This document shows positions 22,953-33,356 of a DNA stretch of 64,000 nucleotides, one piece after another. The stretch's first letter is position 1. Each line of letters starts with the position of its first letter. A model generated the notes under the pieces. That model was given only the letters and a program-made list of their open reading frames with translations, had not been told where the DNA came from and ran no database searches. This DNA comes from Phytopythium helicoides (taxonomy: Eukaryota > Oomycota > Peronosporomycetes > Pythiales > Pythiaceae). The position numbers and the translations under genes were made by a program. Location of the stretch: positions 1,178,001 to 1,242,000 of the forward strand of contig JANFNE010000005.1 of assembly GCA_024867545.1 (NCBI GenBank), written 5' to 3'.

Positions 22953-25900
22953 ATGGGGATGGCCATGCCGCAGGAGCTCAGCGTGGCCTGTGGCGTTGGG
23001 CGCCACGGCGGAGCAGCGCGTGCGCGTGGCCTGTCGACGCACTGGGCCGCGGGCTCGAGGTCGCAGTGGACGCGGAGCGCGCGCAGTGCCGCGTCTCGCC
23101 CTTCGCGAAGCGCCAAGGCGCAGCTGGCGGCCGCCTGCCTGCTCTACTGGCGGCTTGCGGCGTCGGCCGAGGACCAGGAGCTGCCCGTCGTGTCGGTGCG
23201 TGGCGCTGCCATCTGCCGGGATTTTCCCATCCTATTCCGCCTAATGTCGACACTGCAGGTCAACGACGTGGGCATCGGCTCCTGGCTGTCGCTCTCGGAG
23301 CTGCTGACATGCGAGAAGAGCGCGCTGGAGCCGCCTAACGCCGTCAAGATGGTCCAGGGCAAGCAATTTGCAGCGGAGGTGCTCGAGCAGGACGTACTGG
23401 TGCTCGACTGCCGCGCAGTAGAAGAGTTTGTCGGCATCAAGGCGGGCTCGCCGGTCTCCGGACACCTGCTTGACGCAATCAACGTCCCGTTCGAGGACAT
23501 CTTCGCACCCGACAGTGGTGACGGAAGTACGTTCATTATGCACACGGAGCAGCTCAAGGAGCTGTTTGCGGATAATGGATTGGCAATCGGATCGCCAGTG
23601 GCAGTCGTTGGAGCGGACGAGGCGCAAGCTGCTGCGGTTGCAACCGCACTGCTGATCAGCGGGTACGATTCGGTGACATTTTTGTCCGAGCCACTCAGCG
23701 AAGGGCTCGTGGCACAGCTGCCCGAGAAGTTCACGGAAGGCATTGTTCAGCCCGACTCGCTCGTGTTTCCCGACTCTGGTGGTCGCTTTGACCTGTCTCC
23801 GACGAGTGCAGAGAGTTCTGAGGAAGCAGGTAGCGCCGCCGCAGTAGACGCCGAAGCTGCTCAAGAACTCAGCAAGACGTACACAGAGCGCATGAATGGC
23901 ACCGATGAGTTTGGCGACAAGGCCAAGCCCTGTTGACCCAAAGAAGCGCAATGAGTCCTCAGTCGAGAAGTCGTTTGGGTCACCGAAGGTCGGAGGTACT
24001 TTGACATGCCCGCGCCGATGCCGAAACCCGAGTTTATCGATGCGTCAAATGCCATCTACCGTGTTGTGTCATTCGTGCTAGCGCCATTCGGCTTTCCCGA
24101 ATCACTGCACGAGAAGTTGACGCTTTCGGAAGGTCAAGACACAGTGCGGCTCCTTGTTCCAGGATGTTATTGAAGTTTGCTCGGACCTGATCTATCAGCA
24201 CAAGGGTTTGACGGAAGGCGCGATGGCAATGAGTGTGCACAAGTGGGTTGAGGATGTTCGCGACAGCGACTGCTCTGACCAGGTGAAGGCTATCAACGAC
24301 ATTTGGTCCGTATTGTATGATCCGCCGCGCATCGTTGAGGTTCCCGATCTGGATGAACCACGTGTACTCGAAATCGCGACCAAACTCAAGGCAAAGCTGC
24401 TCGAAAAAGTCGAGAAGCGCACCCCCTGGGCTTTCGACAAGGTAGAGCTGGAGGAAGAGGAGATCCTCGAAGAGACAACAGAGCCTGCGTATGAAGATGT
24501 TGAGGTTGATATTGTGAACGATGCAAGTGAAAGCGATGAAGATGAGAATGATGAGACCTCAGAGAGGACTATGGCAACTGGGGAAAGCTCTTCAGAAGAG
24601 TTGCGAAACGCAGACATTGAGAAGAGCGTGACAGAGGAAGAAACCAATGAAGATGCCAAGGTTGAGGAGCCTAGCAATGGCGTGAGTAGCGACGACGCAG
24701 AAGAGCAAGAGGAAGCAACAGACAACCCTGACAACACTGCCATGCCGGTAGATACCAAGGATGAAACTGAAACCACTAACACTACAGAGGAAGTACCTTC
24801 GAGAGAGAAGGTCGACACATCAGAATCTGAAGTCAAGGAGCCGGAAAAGAAGATAGAGTACAACAACAACACACCGTGGAGCTGCATGTACCCTACGGTC
24901 GTGTACGCGCTTGGTTTCGTCCCAGGCAACACTGATGACTCCCTTCGGAAGTTGAGCACTCTCCAGATCAAGTCTTTCATCCAGGGGGTCGCTGAGGCTG
25001 CGTGGGACGTGATCGGAGACGTCGATCATCTCAGCTCAGTCAGTTTGAGGCATTGTGCGGTACGCTCAAAGAGGCATCTCGAGCAGCGTTCGAGGAGTGC
25101 AAGATCGGCACGGAGGATGCGCTGTACGTGATGAAGCACTTTTTGACTCGTTCGCTGGCAATCGAGGAGAGGCACGTCTCCAGCCTTTTCTCCGTTCGGG
25201 ACGCGCTGAATGACGGGAACCGCAAGTCACGGTCTCGGCGTTATATTGTTGCTCTGGCAGCTTACGCCAAGGCGTTTGAACACTTGCCCATTTTCCACAA
25301 GTCGCTTGATAAGATTCTGGTTGGACGCAGCTACTGCTTCATTGAACTCGGACTTCTCGGACGCGCAAAAACTGAGGCGGAGATTGCTCTGAAGCTCAAT
25401 CCCTTCAGCGCTGGCGCGTACGACTGCCTCGGCAAGGTGGAGGAGAAGAGCTCGCACCCGCACGAATCCATGCAGCACTATGTCACTTCGTTCATTCTCG
25501 ATGGCTCTCGCTCGCAGGAGCACGCCGAGTCGATTGATCGCGTGTCGCGCCTCGTTGGTCGGGACGTTGCCAAGGGTTTGTTCGAAGAAATGGTCAAGGT
25601 GCACTCGCTCCCGTCTTCGTGGCTTGTGGACAGCTACTTTGAGTCATTTGAGCACGACGCCGACTACGCCATTTGCCTCCCAAGCGACATGGCCAAAAAA
25701 GTAGACACGGATCAGAGCGACGTGGATGCGCTCACGCTGCTGCATCGTGCTGTTTACCACAAGCGGGGCAAGAACTACGGTGAGATGCAGCGCGATGTAT
25801 GGGCACTTGTGGCGATGGATATGGCTGCCGCAGGACTGTCGGAGCAGCAGCAAGGATTGGCTCTGAACCTCCATGCATCTTTGCTGTACGTGGTTGGTGA

Positions 25901-26674
25901 CGTGCACGCTGCCGTCGAGGTCATCAACAAGAGCCTGGAGCTGTATCCAACGTCCGTGAACGGCCTCGTCAAGAAAGGTGGCTTTCTGGCCGAGATTGGC
26001 GCAACGGACGAGGCAACATCTTGCTTTGCTGAGGCCATGGAACTGGACCCGAACGACGCGGACGTGCACCTTCATATGGGTCAGATGGAGCTACTGGATG
26101 GCAACTACCAGGCGGCAGTGCAGTGCCTGCGGCGGTGTATCACGCGCTCGGATGTACTCCCCGTCACGCACGTCTCGTACGGCATGGCGCTGTACAAGAG
26201 CGGCTCGATCTACCAAGCGAACGACGTGTTTGACGACGCGATCGCAGCGTTTCCCGAGTCGGCCGAGGTGCATCTGTTCCATGGTGAGGTGCTGGCGGAC
26301 CAGGGTGACTACGCGCTCGCCATGCGTCGCTTTCCTGCGCGCGCTGGAGCTGTCTCCCCAGTGCCCGCTGCCGTTCCTGAACGCGGGCCGCGTGTACGTT
26401 GGCACGAATGACCCGATGCGGGCCATCGCACACTTTGAGCAGGCGCTGGAGATCGACCCACGCTGCTCGTCGGCCCACCTGGACATTGCGCAGGTGCTGT
26501 TCGCGCAGGGCCGCACGGATGAGGCGTTCTCGCACTTTGCGGCAGGCCGCATCCTGCTGCCGCTTCCTGCCCGAGGTCGAGGAGGTGTGCTCGTGCGAGC
26601 AGATGGCCAAGATGCAGCTCAAGGTCACGGAGATCCTGGGCGTCGAGCTGCGCCACATCATGCGCTCCAAGTGA
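22953..26674 (+). CDS. Rhodanese-like plus TOM70-like TPR protein, frame broken
   Basis: Exon 1 (from 22953) carries an Arg/Ser/Ala-rich N-terminus like a mitochondrial presequence; a phase-0 intron (23196-23258) leads to a rhodanese-like domain (VLVLDCRAVEEFVGIK, INVPFEDIF, VAVVGADEAQAAAVATALL) whose active-site Cys loop is absent. An acidic linker follows (about 24440-24850). The C-terminal half is TPR: AEIALKLNPFSAGAYDCLG, then FILDGSRSQEHAESIDRVSR and PSSWLVDSYFESF, which align by eye with TOM70 (LEG...DKV..., PSPQFIKSYFSSF), then several further TPRs. The frame changes six times (about 23931, 23996, 24149, 25010, 26328, 26565) with no intron signals, yet protein-like sequence continues in each frame. 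It could be one gene with sequence errors, a recent pseudogene, or two adjacent genes. TOM70 is the outer-membrane receptor for mitochondrial carrier import. Confidence 0.6.
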
Positions 26675-26895
26675 GGTGTCTTGTAGTTGATAGAGAACCG
26701 CTTCGAATTCTGTATGTGCAACGCCAGAGTATACATTTTGCGACATCATTTGGCTCTGCAGTCGCCGTTGACGGAAAGGCCTGACCGGACCAGCTGAGCC
26801 TCGAAGGCACGCGCGCGCTTCCTGCCTGACCGTCCTGGCCTCCTCAGTGCGCCACTCGCGTCGTCGACAGCCAGCGCCCATCGACCAGCAGCAGC

Positions 26896-27288
26896 ATGGG
26901 CAACGGTGGCAAGCACCCGGCGTTCCACTACGCGGTGTTGGCGAGCTTCGCGGGCGGCGTGGGGTACGTGGCCAAGCGCAACACGGCGTCGCTCGTGGGC
27001 GGCTTGGCGCTGGGCGTGGGCTTCCTGGGCGCGGGGCTGCTCGTGCTCACCGACACCATCTCGGACCACACGTTCGGCCACGGCACGGGCGTTGCCATGT
27101 CGGCCATCATTGCGGGCGTCATGGGCCGACGCGCGGCGCTTGCCGGGCTGCCCCTGCGCGCGCCGCTGCTGCTCGCGTCCGCGGGCGCCGTCAGCGCCGG
27201 CTACCACGCACACCAGCTCGTGAACCCGCCGTTCCGCCACCGCTACGTGCCCGGCAAGCACGCCCCCATCCCCGATCACATGCGCTAA
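26896..27288 (+). CDS. TMEM14-family membrane protein (copy 1)
   Basis: This is a 130-residue single exon. Four hydrophobic segments with small residues are visible: YAVLASFAGGVGYVAK, SLVGGLALGVGFLGAGLLVL, GVAMSAIIAGVMG and APLLLASAGAVSAGYHAHQL. This is the pattern of the TMEM14/UPF0136 family, whose animal members sit in the mitochondrial inner membrane (TMEM14C transports protoporphyrinogen) or act in plant plastid fatty-acid export. Localisation here is not visible. A paralogue follows 711 bp downstream on the same strand. Confidence 0.88.
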   Translation: MGNGGKHPAFHYAVLASFAGGVGYVAKRNTASLVGGLALGVGFLGAGLLVLTDTISDHTFGHGTGVAMSAIIAGVMGRRAALAGLPLRAPLLLASAGAVSAGYHAHQLVNPPFRHRYVPGKHAPIPDHMR

Positions 27289-27998
27289 AGCCCAAGTGGC
27301 CGCCCCCGCCGTCAGCCACCGTAGCTCTCCGTGTTCTCTGGGTCGTGTAATGGCAACAACCAACGATACGTTCGTGTTGCGCTTGGCTCTCGGTTTCTCG
27401 ATCATTCAATCGCGACGGTATCCACTGGCTGCAGTAGGGCCTGTCGAGATCTCAGCGCGGAACCACGGCGTATTCATTCATGCGAGCGCAGGCCGGCTCC
27501 AAGAGTACGGTGAGGACCAAGCAGGGCCTCGCTGGCTGCGACTTCACCTTCGCACTCACAAGTAGAGTCGGCGTGTTCTGCCTCCGATGGTATGGCGGCA
27601 GTATGGCGTGGCAAAAACAAAAACTCTCCATGCAAACGCTGCTGCCAGACCTGCAGTCGCAGCCGCCTCAAGCCAACGCATAGGACACGACACCAACGCT
27701 ACGCAACACTGCACGCTTGACTTTCAACGATTCGCTCATCGCACTAGTCGCCTCCCGTGTCCTACATATTGCTGCTGCGCGACCTTGGGGTTGGCTCTCT
27801 GTGCATGTTGCCATGGGAGCTGCTCCTCTTGGAGGTGCTGCTACCACGTCGCTCGCCATGATTATAGCAGTGAGTGTTTGTGTTTACACCATGCACTTTA
27901 GTGGATGCGTCCTGTGTGTGATTGGCGATCGATCCCGCCTCACTCCTCGATATCCCCGCGACCACCAAGCTCCCCCCTCGCTGCGCTCGCCTGGCACG
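27289..27998. other. Spacer between TMEM14 copies
   Basis: 710 bases with short overlapping ORFs only. I see no convincing gene, RNA or third TMEM14 copy. Confidence 0.5.
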
Positions 27999-28322
27999 AT
28001 GGCGCACCACCCGACGTACACCATGGGCGGTCTGCTGGCAGTCGGCGGGACGTTCGGCTACCTCAAGTCCAAGAGCCTGCCGTCGCTGGCCGCGGGGCTC
28101 ACGCTCGGCGCGACCTTCGGCGTGGCCGGCTACCTGCTGCAGAGCGGCCAGATGACCAACGGCCACGGTGTCGCGCTGCTCGCTTCCACCATCACCATGT
28201 CGGCCATGGGCGTGCGTGCCATCCGCTCCAGGAAGCCGCTGCCCATCGCCATCTCCTCGCTCGGCGCGCTCTCAGCTGCCTACCACGCGCAGCGCTTCAC
28301 CGAGTGGATCGGCCAGGAGTAG
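27999..28322 (+). CDS. TMEM14-family membrane protein (copy 2)
   Basis: This is a 107-residue single exon starting MAHHPTYTMGGLLAVGG. The hydrophobic segments GGTFGYLKSKSLPSLAAGL, GATFGVAGYLLQSG, VALLASTITMSAMGVRA and AISSLGALSAAYHAQR reproduce the TMEM14 topology and are clearly related to copy 1 (shared GY...K, SLA/VGGL, SAMG/SAII, SAGYHA/SAAYHA positions). The open frame extends upstream to 27717, but the family fold begins at the 27999 ATG. Confidence 0.88.
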   Translation: MAHHPTYTMGGLLAVGGTFGYLKSKSLPSLAAGLTLGATFGVAGYLLQSGQMTNGHGVALLASTITMSAMGVRAIRSRKPLPIAISSLGALSAAYHAQRFTEWIGQE

Positions 28323-28508
28323 ACCGGCTCGGACGCGCAGTCGCCGACCAAAGGCCGTAACGTGAATCGACGTGTCATTCGCTTTCTCCTCCGCTTCTCT
28401 CGTGGGCATTTCCTGCCTCCTGCCATCGTCACACTGCTAAACAGAGTTGTTATCTCTGCACTGGTTGCGTTGCAGCTCAATTTAGCTGCTTGGTGGAGTT
28501 CTTCAGCA

Positions 28509-31015
28509 ATGGCCATGACCATGGACGAAAGAGACGTTGCACGGGTCATCCGAGTGCAGCAGCGCGTGCGCTATCGCCTCGCGCGCCGCCGCGCCGCAGA
28601 TCTCGCACACGGGGTGTACCGCAAGTGCTATGACAGCGTCAGCGGCTTTGGATTTTACTGTAATCTTCGCACAGGTGGGACGTCGTGGCTCAAGCCGACG
28701 CTCCTCGGCTCGAATGATGCCGAGTGGATCGAAGCCGATAAAGCCGAGGAACCCCAGAGGACCGAAGAAGCTCTTGAGCGACCCGGTGAACTCGTCAAGA
28801 CAACCGACGAGGCATTGGCAAAACTCAACTCGAAAGAGTGGAATGAGCGCTTCCAAGAGAGTATTGCTTTTCAAACCAAGTGTCGAGCCGAGAAACTCGC
28901 GCTGCAAAAGCGTCACCGGCGCAAAATCGCTCGCGCCATGCGAGACTGGGACCAGAAGAGACTCGTAGAGAAGCAACAAGCCCGTGAGCAGCGCTTGGCT
29001 AAACTAGCCGATGATAATTTGCAGCGCAAGCAAAATCTCCACGAAGGTCGTGCAGTGAGTTGTTCCTTTTGAATCTACTTTGTGGCCAAGAGAATACTAA
29101 TGTGATGTATTTGCCCAGCGTGAGAACACCGAGTCCATTCGGGAAGCAGCGCTGAGAGGCCACATCGATCGAATCCAGGAGCTCCTTGCGATGGGATTCA
29201 GCCCTGACGCCGAAAGTGTACGCGAATTTTTCATGTTGCTCCCCGTGAGACTCCATCGAGTTCACAACGTGTGAATACTTCAGGCAATGGGCTTGACGCC
29301 GCTTCTTGCTGGATGCCAAAGCGGACACGTGGATGTTGTCAAGCTTCTGCTAGCCAATGGAGCAAACGTCAACCACCTTCATGTCAAAACCGGGAGAACA
29401 GCCTTGATGGAGGCATGCAGTCGAACTAGTCGGGCTATCGTCAAGCAGCTTCTGCGATATGGTAAGCGTGCACTATCATGACAATGTTAAGCCGAGATTC
29501 ACTAAGAGCATGGATGGATGCTTCTACACAGGGGCTCGGATTCATTTGCGAGACGCCAACGGTGAAACTGTTTTCGACGATATGAAAGATCCCGGCATCC
29601 AAAACATGATAGCACGTGCGTGTGATGTGTGGACTGTCGAGAACGCTGCTCTCTTTCCCGCAGACTTTCGTCAAGCATCGCTCACCCTTGCACTCATCGG
29701 AAAGCGACAGCATGCACAATGGCAACAAGAAAAAAACTGTATTCGCCGGGAGCTCACACTTGTTAAGCAAGCTTTCCAGAGGAAGATTGCAGAAACTCGA
29801 GTATCCTACGACGAGCTGCTACGGCATTGCAATATGGCACCGTCCGTGCTCAAAAAGCTGTCAGCATTAGAAGACGCCGACGATCGCTTCGACTCTGAGC
29901 GACGTAGTATTCTGATCCAGATACAGGCGGCGGTTGATTCACTTCGACAGTCAGAGCAGCCACGATTCCTTACAGAACGCGTCATCTGCAGGATTCTTTC
30001 TTTTTGCAGCCGCCACTGGTTCGAGCGAGCTCACCAGCGTCGATCTCGAGGCAAAAAAGACCGTCGAAAGGTGCAACCCACAGGGCTCTGTCTTGACTTA
30101 AAGGCTGCACCGACACGACTTCGAGCTCCTCCAGATCAGCTTCCCGACAACTTGCATAGTGATTGGGAACTCTTTATGCAAGAACTGCAGGTGATTTGGG
30201 GACTGCTTTTGCATTTGAAGAGCTCTACAGCTGACATTGAATGCATCCACAGAACACTCGCACGCTTCTCTCGGGGTCGCTTGCTGTCGAGTGTTTTGAT
30301 TCGGCATCTGGAGTGTCGAGAACAGCGGAGGGCATAAGTCTGGCTGAACTTGACGTGTATGTAGTAGAGGCTGAGAACCTCCCCTGGAGAGATCCTCGCA
30401 CAGAGGACATGGTAAAGTCTATTGTATCGGCAAAATCAAGTGCTTTGGTGTTGATATCCAGTGATGTGCTTGCAGATGGATCCACTTGTTCGAGTATACC
30501 TTCGAGCTGGACAAGCTACTCCAGAATCTCAGAAACCCGCGGCACAAGTATTCGACTCAAGTATTCGTATCGGCACTCGAGATCCCGTGTGGGACTTTCA
30601 CTGTCGAATCAAGGCTGTTCCGTCAATTCATTGTGACCTTGTGATTCAAATAGTCGACCAGAAACGAAATGAACCCGCCGGCGATGTCTGCATTCCTCTT
30701 AGGTCACTGCTGAATCAGCGAGAGCATGACCTGTGGCTTATCATCCCACCGACGCTAAGGCAACAGGTTATTGAAAGGTCTTCTCGCGTGGTCCCAGCAC
30801 GGCTCCATACCAAAATGACGCTGTCTCACACGAAAGTACGTCTAATACCGATTCTCTTCGTCACGATACTCGATCTAATTGTTCTTACTGTACAGTCGCT
30901 CGTCCTAACGCGTGAACTTCAGATGTTGCTGAAGACAAGAGATGATCTTCTGCTCAAACGGCGAAGACACATTCAGCAAGTAGCGAGCAATCTTCTCGAA
31001 CAACTTCCAGGATGA
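28509..31015 (+). CDS. IQ / WW-like / ankyrin / C2 multidomain protein
   Basis: Exons are 28509-29054, 29119-29217, 29284-29461, 29532-30190, 30253-30411 and 30476-31015, the last probably split by a 60-nt intron at 30836-30895. The N-terminus has an IQ-like helix (VIRVQQRVRYRLARRRA), then a WW-like stretch (GFYCNLRTGGTSWLKP) lacking the first Trp. A Lys/Arg/Glu-rich coiled coil follows, then ankyrin repeats (GLTPLLAGCQSGHVDVVKLL, TGRTALMEACSRTS), more coiled coil, and a C2-like domain (LDVYVVEAENLPW, MDPLVRVYL, TRDPVWDF, LVIQIVDQKR). No enzyme motif is seen. This arrangement suggests a Ca2+/calmodulin- and membrane-linked scaffold; function unknown. Confidence 0.75.
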
Positions 31016-31412
31016 AGCAAGCGACTGGCAGTCGATCACGAAAAGCCGCTCCTGATGTGATCACTCACAGTGCCTTGCCACTCACATCCTTAGTAAAAAG
31101 TGCCTGCGACTCGATAACAGAACTATGCCGGTCTGCCATAAGTCAGCTCCCGGTGAGTGTTGTTGCGGTTTCGTGTTTGATGACTGTGACTCGAAAACAA
31201 CAGTGTCGTTCGAGTCAAGCCCAAGGCTTTCCAACAGCAAAGTAGCAAATTCTGATCGGAAATAACATTCATGGCAAATGAACCACAACATTCATGGCAA
31301 ATGAACCACAACATTTCCTTAGGAATGTAGCACAACCTATCAAATCTCTCCCTAACGCATGAATTAGTATCGCAACCTGGAGCACCAAGATGAGGCGACG
31401 AGTATGATTCAT
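31016..31412. other. Spacer with 23-bp tandem repeat
   Basis: About 400 bases between convergent genes with no supported gene. A 23-nt unit (AACATTCATGGCAAATGAACC...) is repeated twice head-to-tail at about 31264-31310, with a third partial copy. Confidence 0.7.
31264..31316. repeat. 23-bp direct tandem repeat
   Basis: The string beginning AACATTCATGGCAAATG starts at 31264 and again at 31287, followed by AACATTT as the start of a third, diverged unit. Confidence 0.85.
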
Positions 31413-32165
31413 CTAGCGGTGAAAGCTTCGCTTCGAGTACTTTTCCTCCGCCCAGTCAGGGAGAGTGGGCAACTCTACCTGCTCGCCTTCTTGGCCGAGA
31501 CGGCGGTAGAGGTCCTCGACGTACATGTGCTTGATTAGTCCAGGTGGTCGTGCGAGCAGGAAAGCAGCTAGTGCATCGGTCACTGTGTAGTTCAGCCGCC
31601 GCACGAGGTAATTGACGACGAGGTACCCCGTTCGATTGAGCCCGTGGGTGCAGTGCACAGCAATATTGCCCGACGGTTCCTTGGCCAGAAACTCATCGAC
31701 GATTGCAATGAATTTGTCGACTTCGCTCTCGCGCGGCGGCGCTTTAAACCCCTCGATCTTGAGCTTGGCGTACTCAATCGTGGAGTCCTGGAATTCGGCC
31801 GCGCCGTCGTAGTACTTGAACGTATTGGTGAGGTCGATCACCAGCCGCACGTTGAGTTCCTGCTCGGCCTGCTGCTCCAAGAACAGCTTGGGGCTCCACA
31901 TCTCGCCGCTATCCTGCTCAAAGAAGCGCGCGTACTTGTCGTCCAGAGGCACACGGATCGCTACGAATCGCGACGTGCCGACCACGGCTCCCATCTTGGG
32001 CACGTCCGTCCAGTTCTTGGGGATGGAGATCTTGGGGCCCTTGCCTCCGCGGCCGCCTCGACTCTTCCCCTTCCCTCTCGGCCGGTCCCGCCTGCGTCCA
32101 TGCCCGCCTCCTTCGTGTGTCGGCGCCGGCGGGGGCGTTGCTGCCGCCTCCTGAGCGCTCGACAT
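31413..32165 (-). CDS. RNA 5'-triphosphatase-type dual-specificity phosphatase (DUSP11/capping-like)
   Basis: This is a 250-residue single exon from the ATG at 32165; the frame stays open to 32351. A basic Gly/Arg-rich N-tail (RGKGKSRGGRGGKG) precedes IPKNWTDVPKMGAVV and RFVAIRVPLDDK, the entry strands shared by DUSP11 and metazoan capping-enzyme triphosphatases. LVIDLTNTFKYYD and the cysteine phosphatase P-loop HCTHGLNRTGYLV follow (Cys172, Arg178). The family removes the gamma phosphate of RNA 5' ends, either as the first step of capping or on small RNAs. No guanylyltransferase domain is fused, so the exact role is open. Confidence 0.87.
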   Translation of the reverse strand: MSSAQEAAATPPPAPTHEGGGHGRRRDRPRGKGKSRGGRGGKGPKISIPKNWTDVPKMGAVVGTSRFVAIRVPLDDKYARFFEQDSGEMWSPKLFLEQQAEQELNVRLVIDLTNTFKYYDGAAEFQDSTIEYAKLKIEGFKAPPRESEVDKFIAIVDEFLAKEPSGNIAVHCTHGLNRTGYLVVNYLVRRLNYTVTDALAAFLLARPPGLIKHMYVEDLYRRLGQEGEQVELPTLPDWAEEKYSKRSFHR

Positions 32166-32557
32166 GTCGTGCCTGCTGTTTCCTCGAAGCTGCCAGTCGC
32201 GCCGCGCCCCTCGCGAGGTGATCTGGAGCGCGACCGCCGCCTCGGGAAGCCGCTCGTCGAGCGCCTGCGCCGCGCCGCCTCCTGCGTCCAGGCGACCGCG
32301 AGCGCGACCTCGAGCGCCGCCGGCTCCTCGAGCGGCCGCTGCTGCTCGCACTGGTGCCGCTCCGGCCCCTCGAGCGGCTGCGGCTGCGGCTGCGGCTCAA
32401 GCTGCGGCTCAAGCTGCGGCTCAAGCTGCGGCGCCGTCCGCGTCGGCGTCGGTCGCCTCGCATTTGCGACCACGCAAGCCCGGTCGTCGTACTGTTCCGA
32501 CTCGGATAGGTCCGGAGCAGCCCGTCGAGTGTCATCGCAATTGCAGCGCGGGGGGCC
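32166..32557. promoter_or_regulatory. Divergent promoter region with 12-bp tandem repeats
   Basis: This GC-rich interval separates the divergent phosphatase and FSH1 genes. It holds three exact copies of GCTGCGGCTCAA (32389-32424) followed by a partial copy. Confidence 0.6.
32389..32432. repeat. 12-bp tandem repeat
   Basis: GCTGCGGCTCAA is repeated three times exactly and then as GCTGCGGC. GCGGCT hexamers precede it. Confidence 0.9.
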
Positions 32558-33250
32558 ATGGCGCCGCTGCGCGTGCTGTGCCTGCACGGCTTCCGCACCA
32601 ACGGCGCCATCCTGCGGCTGCAGACGCAGGCGCTGCGCCGCGCGTTCGGGCCGCGCGCCGAGTTTGAGTTCCTGGACGCGCCCATGGCGGCCACGGGCCC
32701 CGCGTACGAGTCGGTGCGGCTGCTTTACGCTAAGCAGGCGCCCTACTTCCAGTGGTGGGACGCGCACAAGCGCGAAGGCCAGTGGACCTACGATGGCTGC
32801 GAGCTCGCCATGGACGCGCTCGTGGGCCAGGTGCACGCGCTTGGCGCGGTTGACGTGCTGTTGGGCTTCTCGCAGGGCGCCGCCGCCGCGACCATGCTCA
32901 CGGCGCACTTCCAGAAGGTCTACAACCGCGTGCCCTGGCGCGTCAACGTGCTCGTCTGCGGCTTCCTGCCGCGCAACCCGCAGACAAAGCACTTGTTCGA
33001 GGACGCGGCAGGCGTGGAGAGGCCGCTGGATGTCGCATCCGTGCACGTCATCGGCCGTGAGGACGAGCTCGCGCCGCAGTCCGAGAAGCTCTTCCGCCAC
33101 TACGACAGGGCCGGCAAGAGCGCCAGGAAGTTCGAGCACCAAGAGGGCCACCGCTTTCCGTCGCCCGGCAAGTACAATGACTTGTACGCAGAGATCGTCG
33201 ACGCGGTCATAGAGCTGGCAGGGCCCTCGCCCGCGGTTTCCCGCGTCTGA
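32558..33250 (+). CDS. FSH1-family serine hydrolase (OVCA2-like)
   Basis: This is a 230-residue single exon. It begins LRVLCLHGFRTNGAIL, has the nucleophile elbow GFSQGA (Ser105), VLVCGFLPR, VHVIGREDEL (acid Asp region) and the His motif HQEGHRFP. These form an alpha/beta-hydrolase catalytic triad of the FSH1/OVCA2 type. The family hydrolyses small esters; the substrate cannot be read from the sequence. The start is set by the LRVLCLHG beta strand immediately after the ATG. Confidence 0.92.
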   Translation: MAPLRVLCLHGFRTNGAILRLQTQALRRAFGPRAEFEFLDAPMAATGPAYESVRLLYAKQAPYFQWWDAHKREGQWTYDGCELAMDALVGQVHALGAVDVLLGFSQGAAAATMLTAHFQKVYNRVPWRVNVLVCGFLPRNPQTKHLFEDAAGVERPLDVASVHVIGREDELAPQSEKLFRHYDRAGKSARKFEHQEGHRFPSPGKYNDLYAEIVDAVIELAGPSPAVSRV

Positions 33251-33356
33251 CCGCCGTGCCACTAGACTACCACTCAGCGCTTCGTCGTCGAGACATCACT
33301 TGCAAAATCACAACCTGTCTGCGATGTTCGTCATCACGTTTTGCCTCGCTTTGCAA

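Noticed and set aside
24195..24980. 261-residue Ser-rich minus-strand ORF
   Set aside because: It is the antisense of the acidic Glu/Asp linker of the TOM70-like gene.
30836..30895. Apparent membrane helix near the end of the ankyrin/C2 protein
   Set aside because: The segment has GTACGT at its start and a pyrimidine tract with TACAG at its end; it is more likely a 60-nt intron.
31012..31245. 77-residue ORF after the ankyrin/C2 gene
   Set aside because: No family resemblance; could be an unrecognised last exon, but no phase-consistent donor was found.
31644..33212. 522-residue plus-strand ORF over the phosphatase/FSH1 region
   Set aside because: It runs antisense through the phosphatase and out of frame through FSH1; the real genes have clear catalytic motifs.
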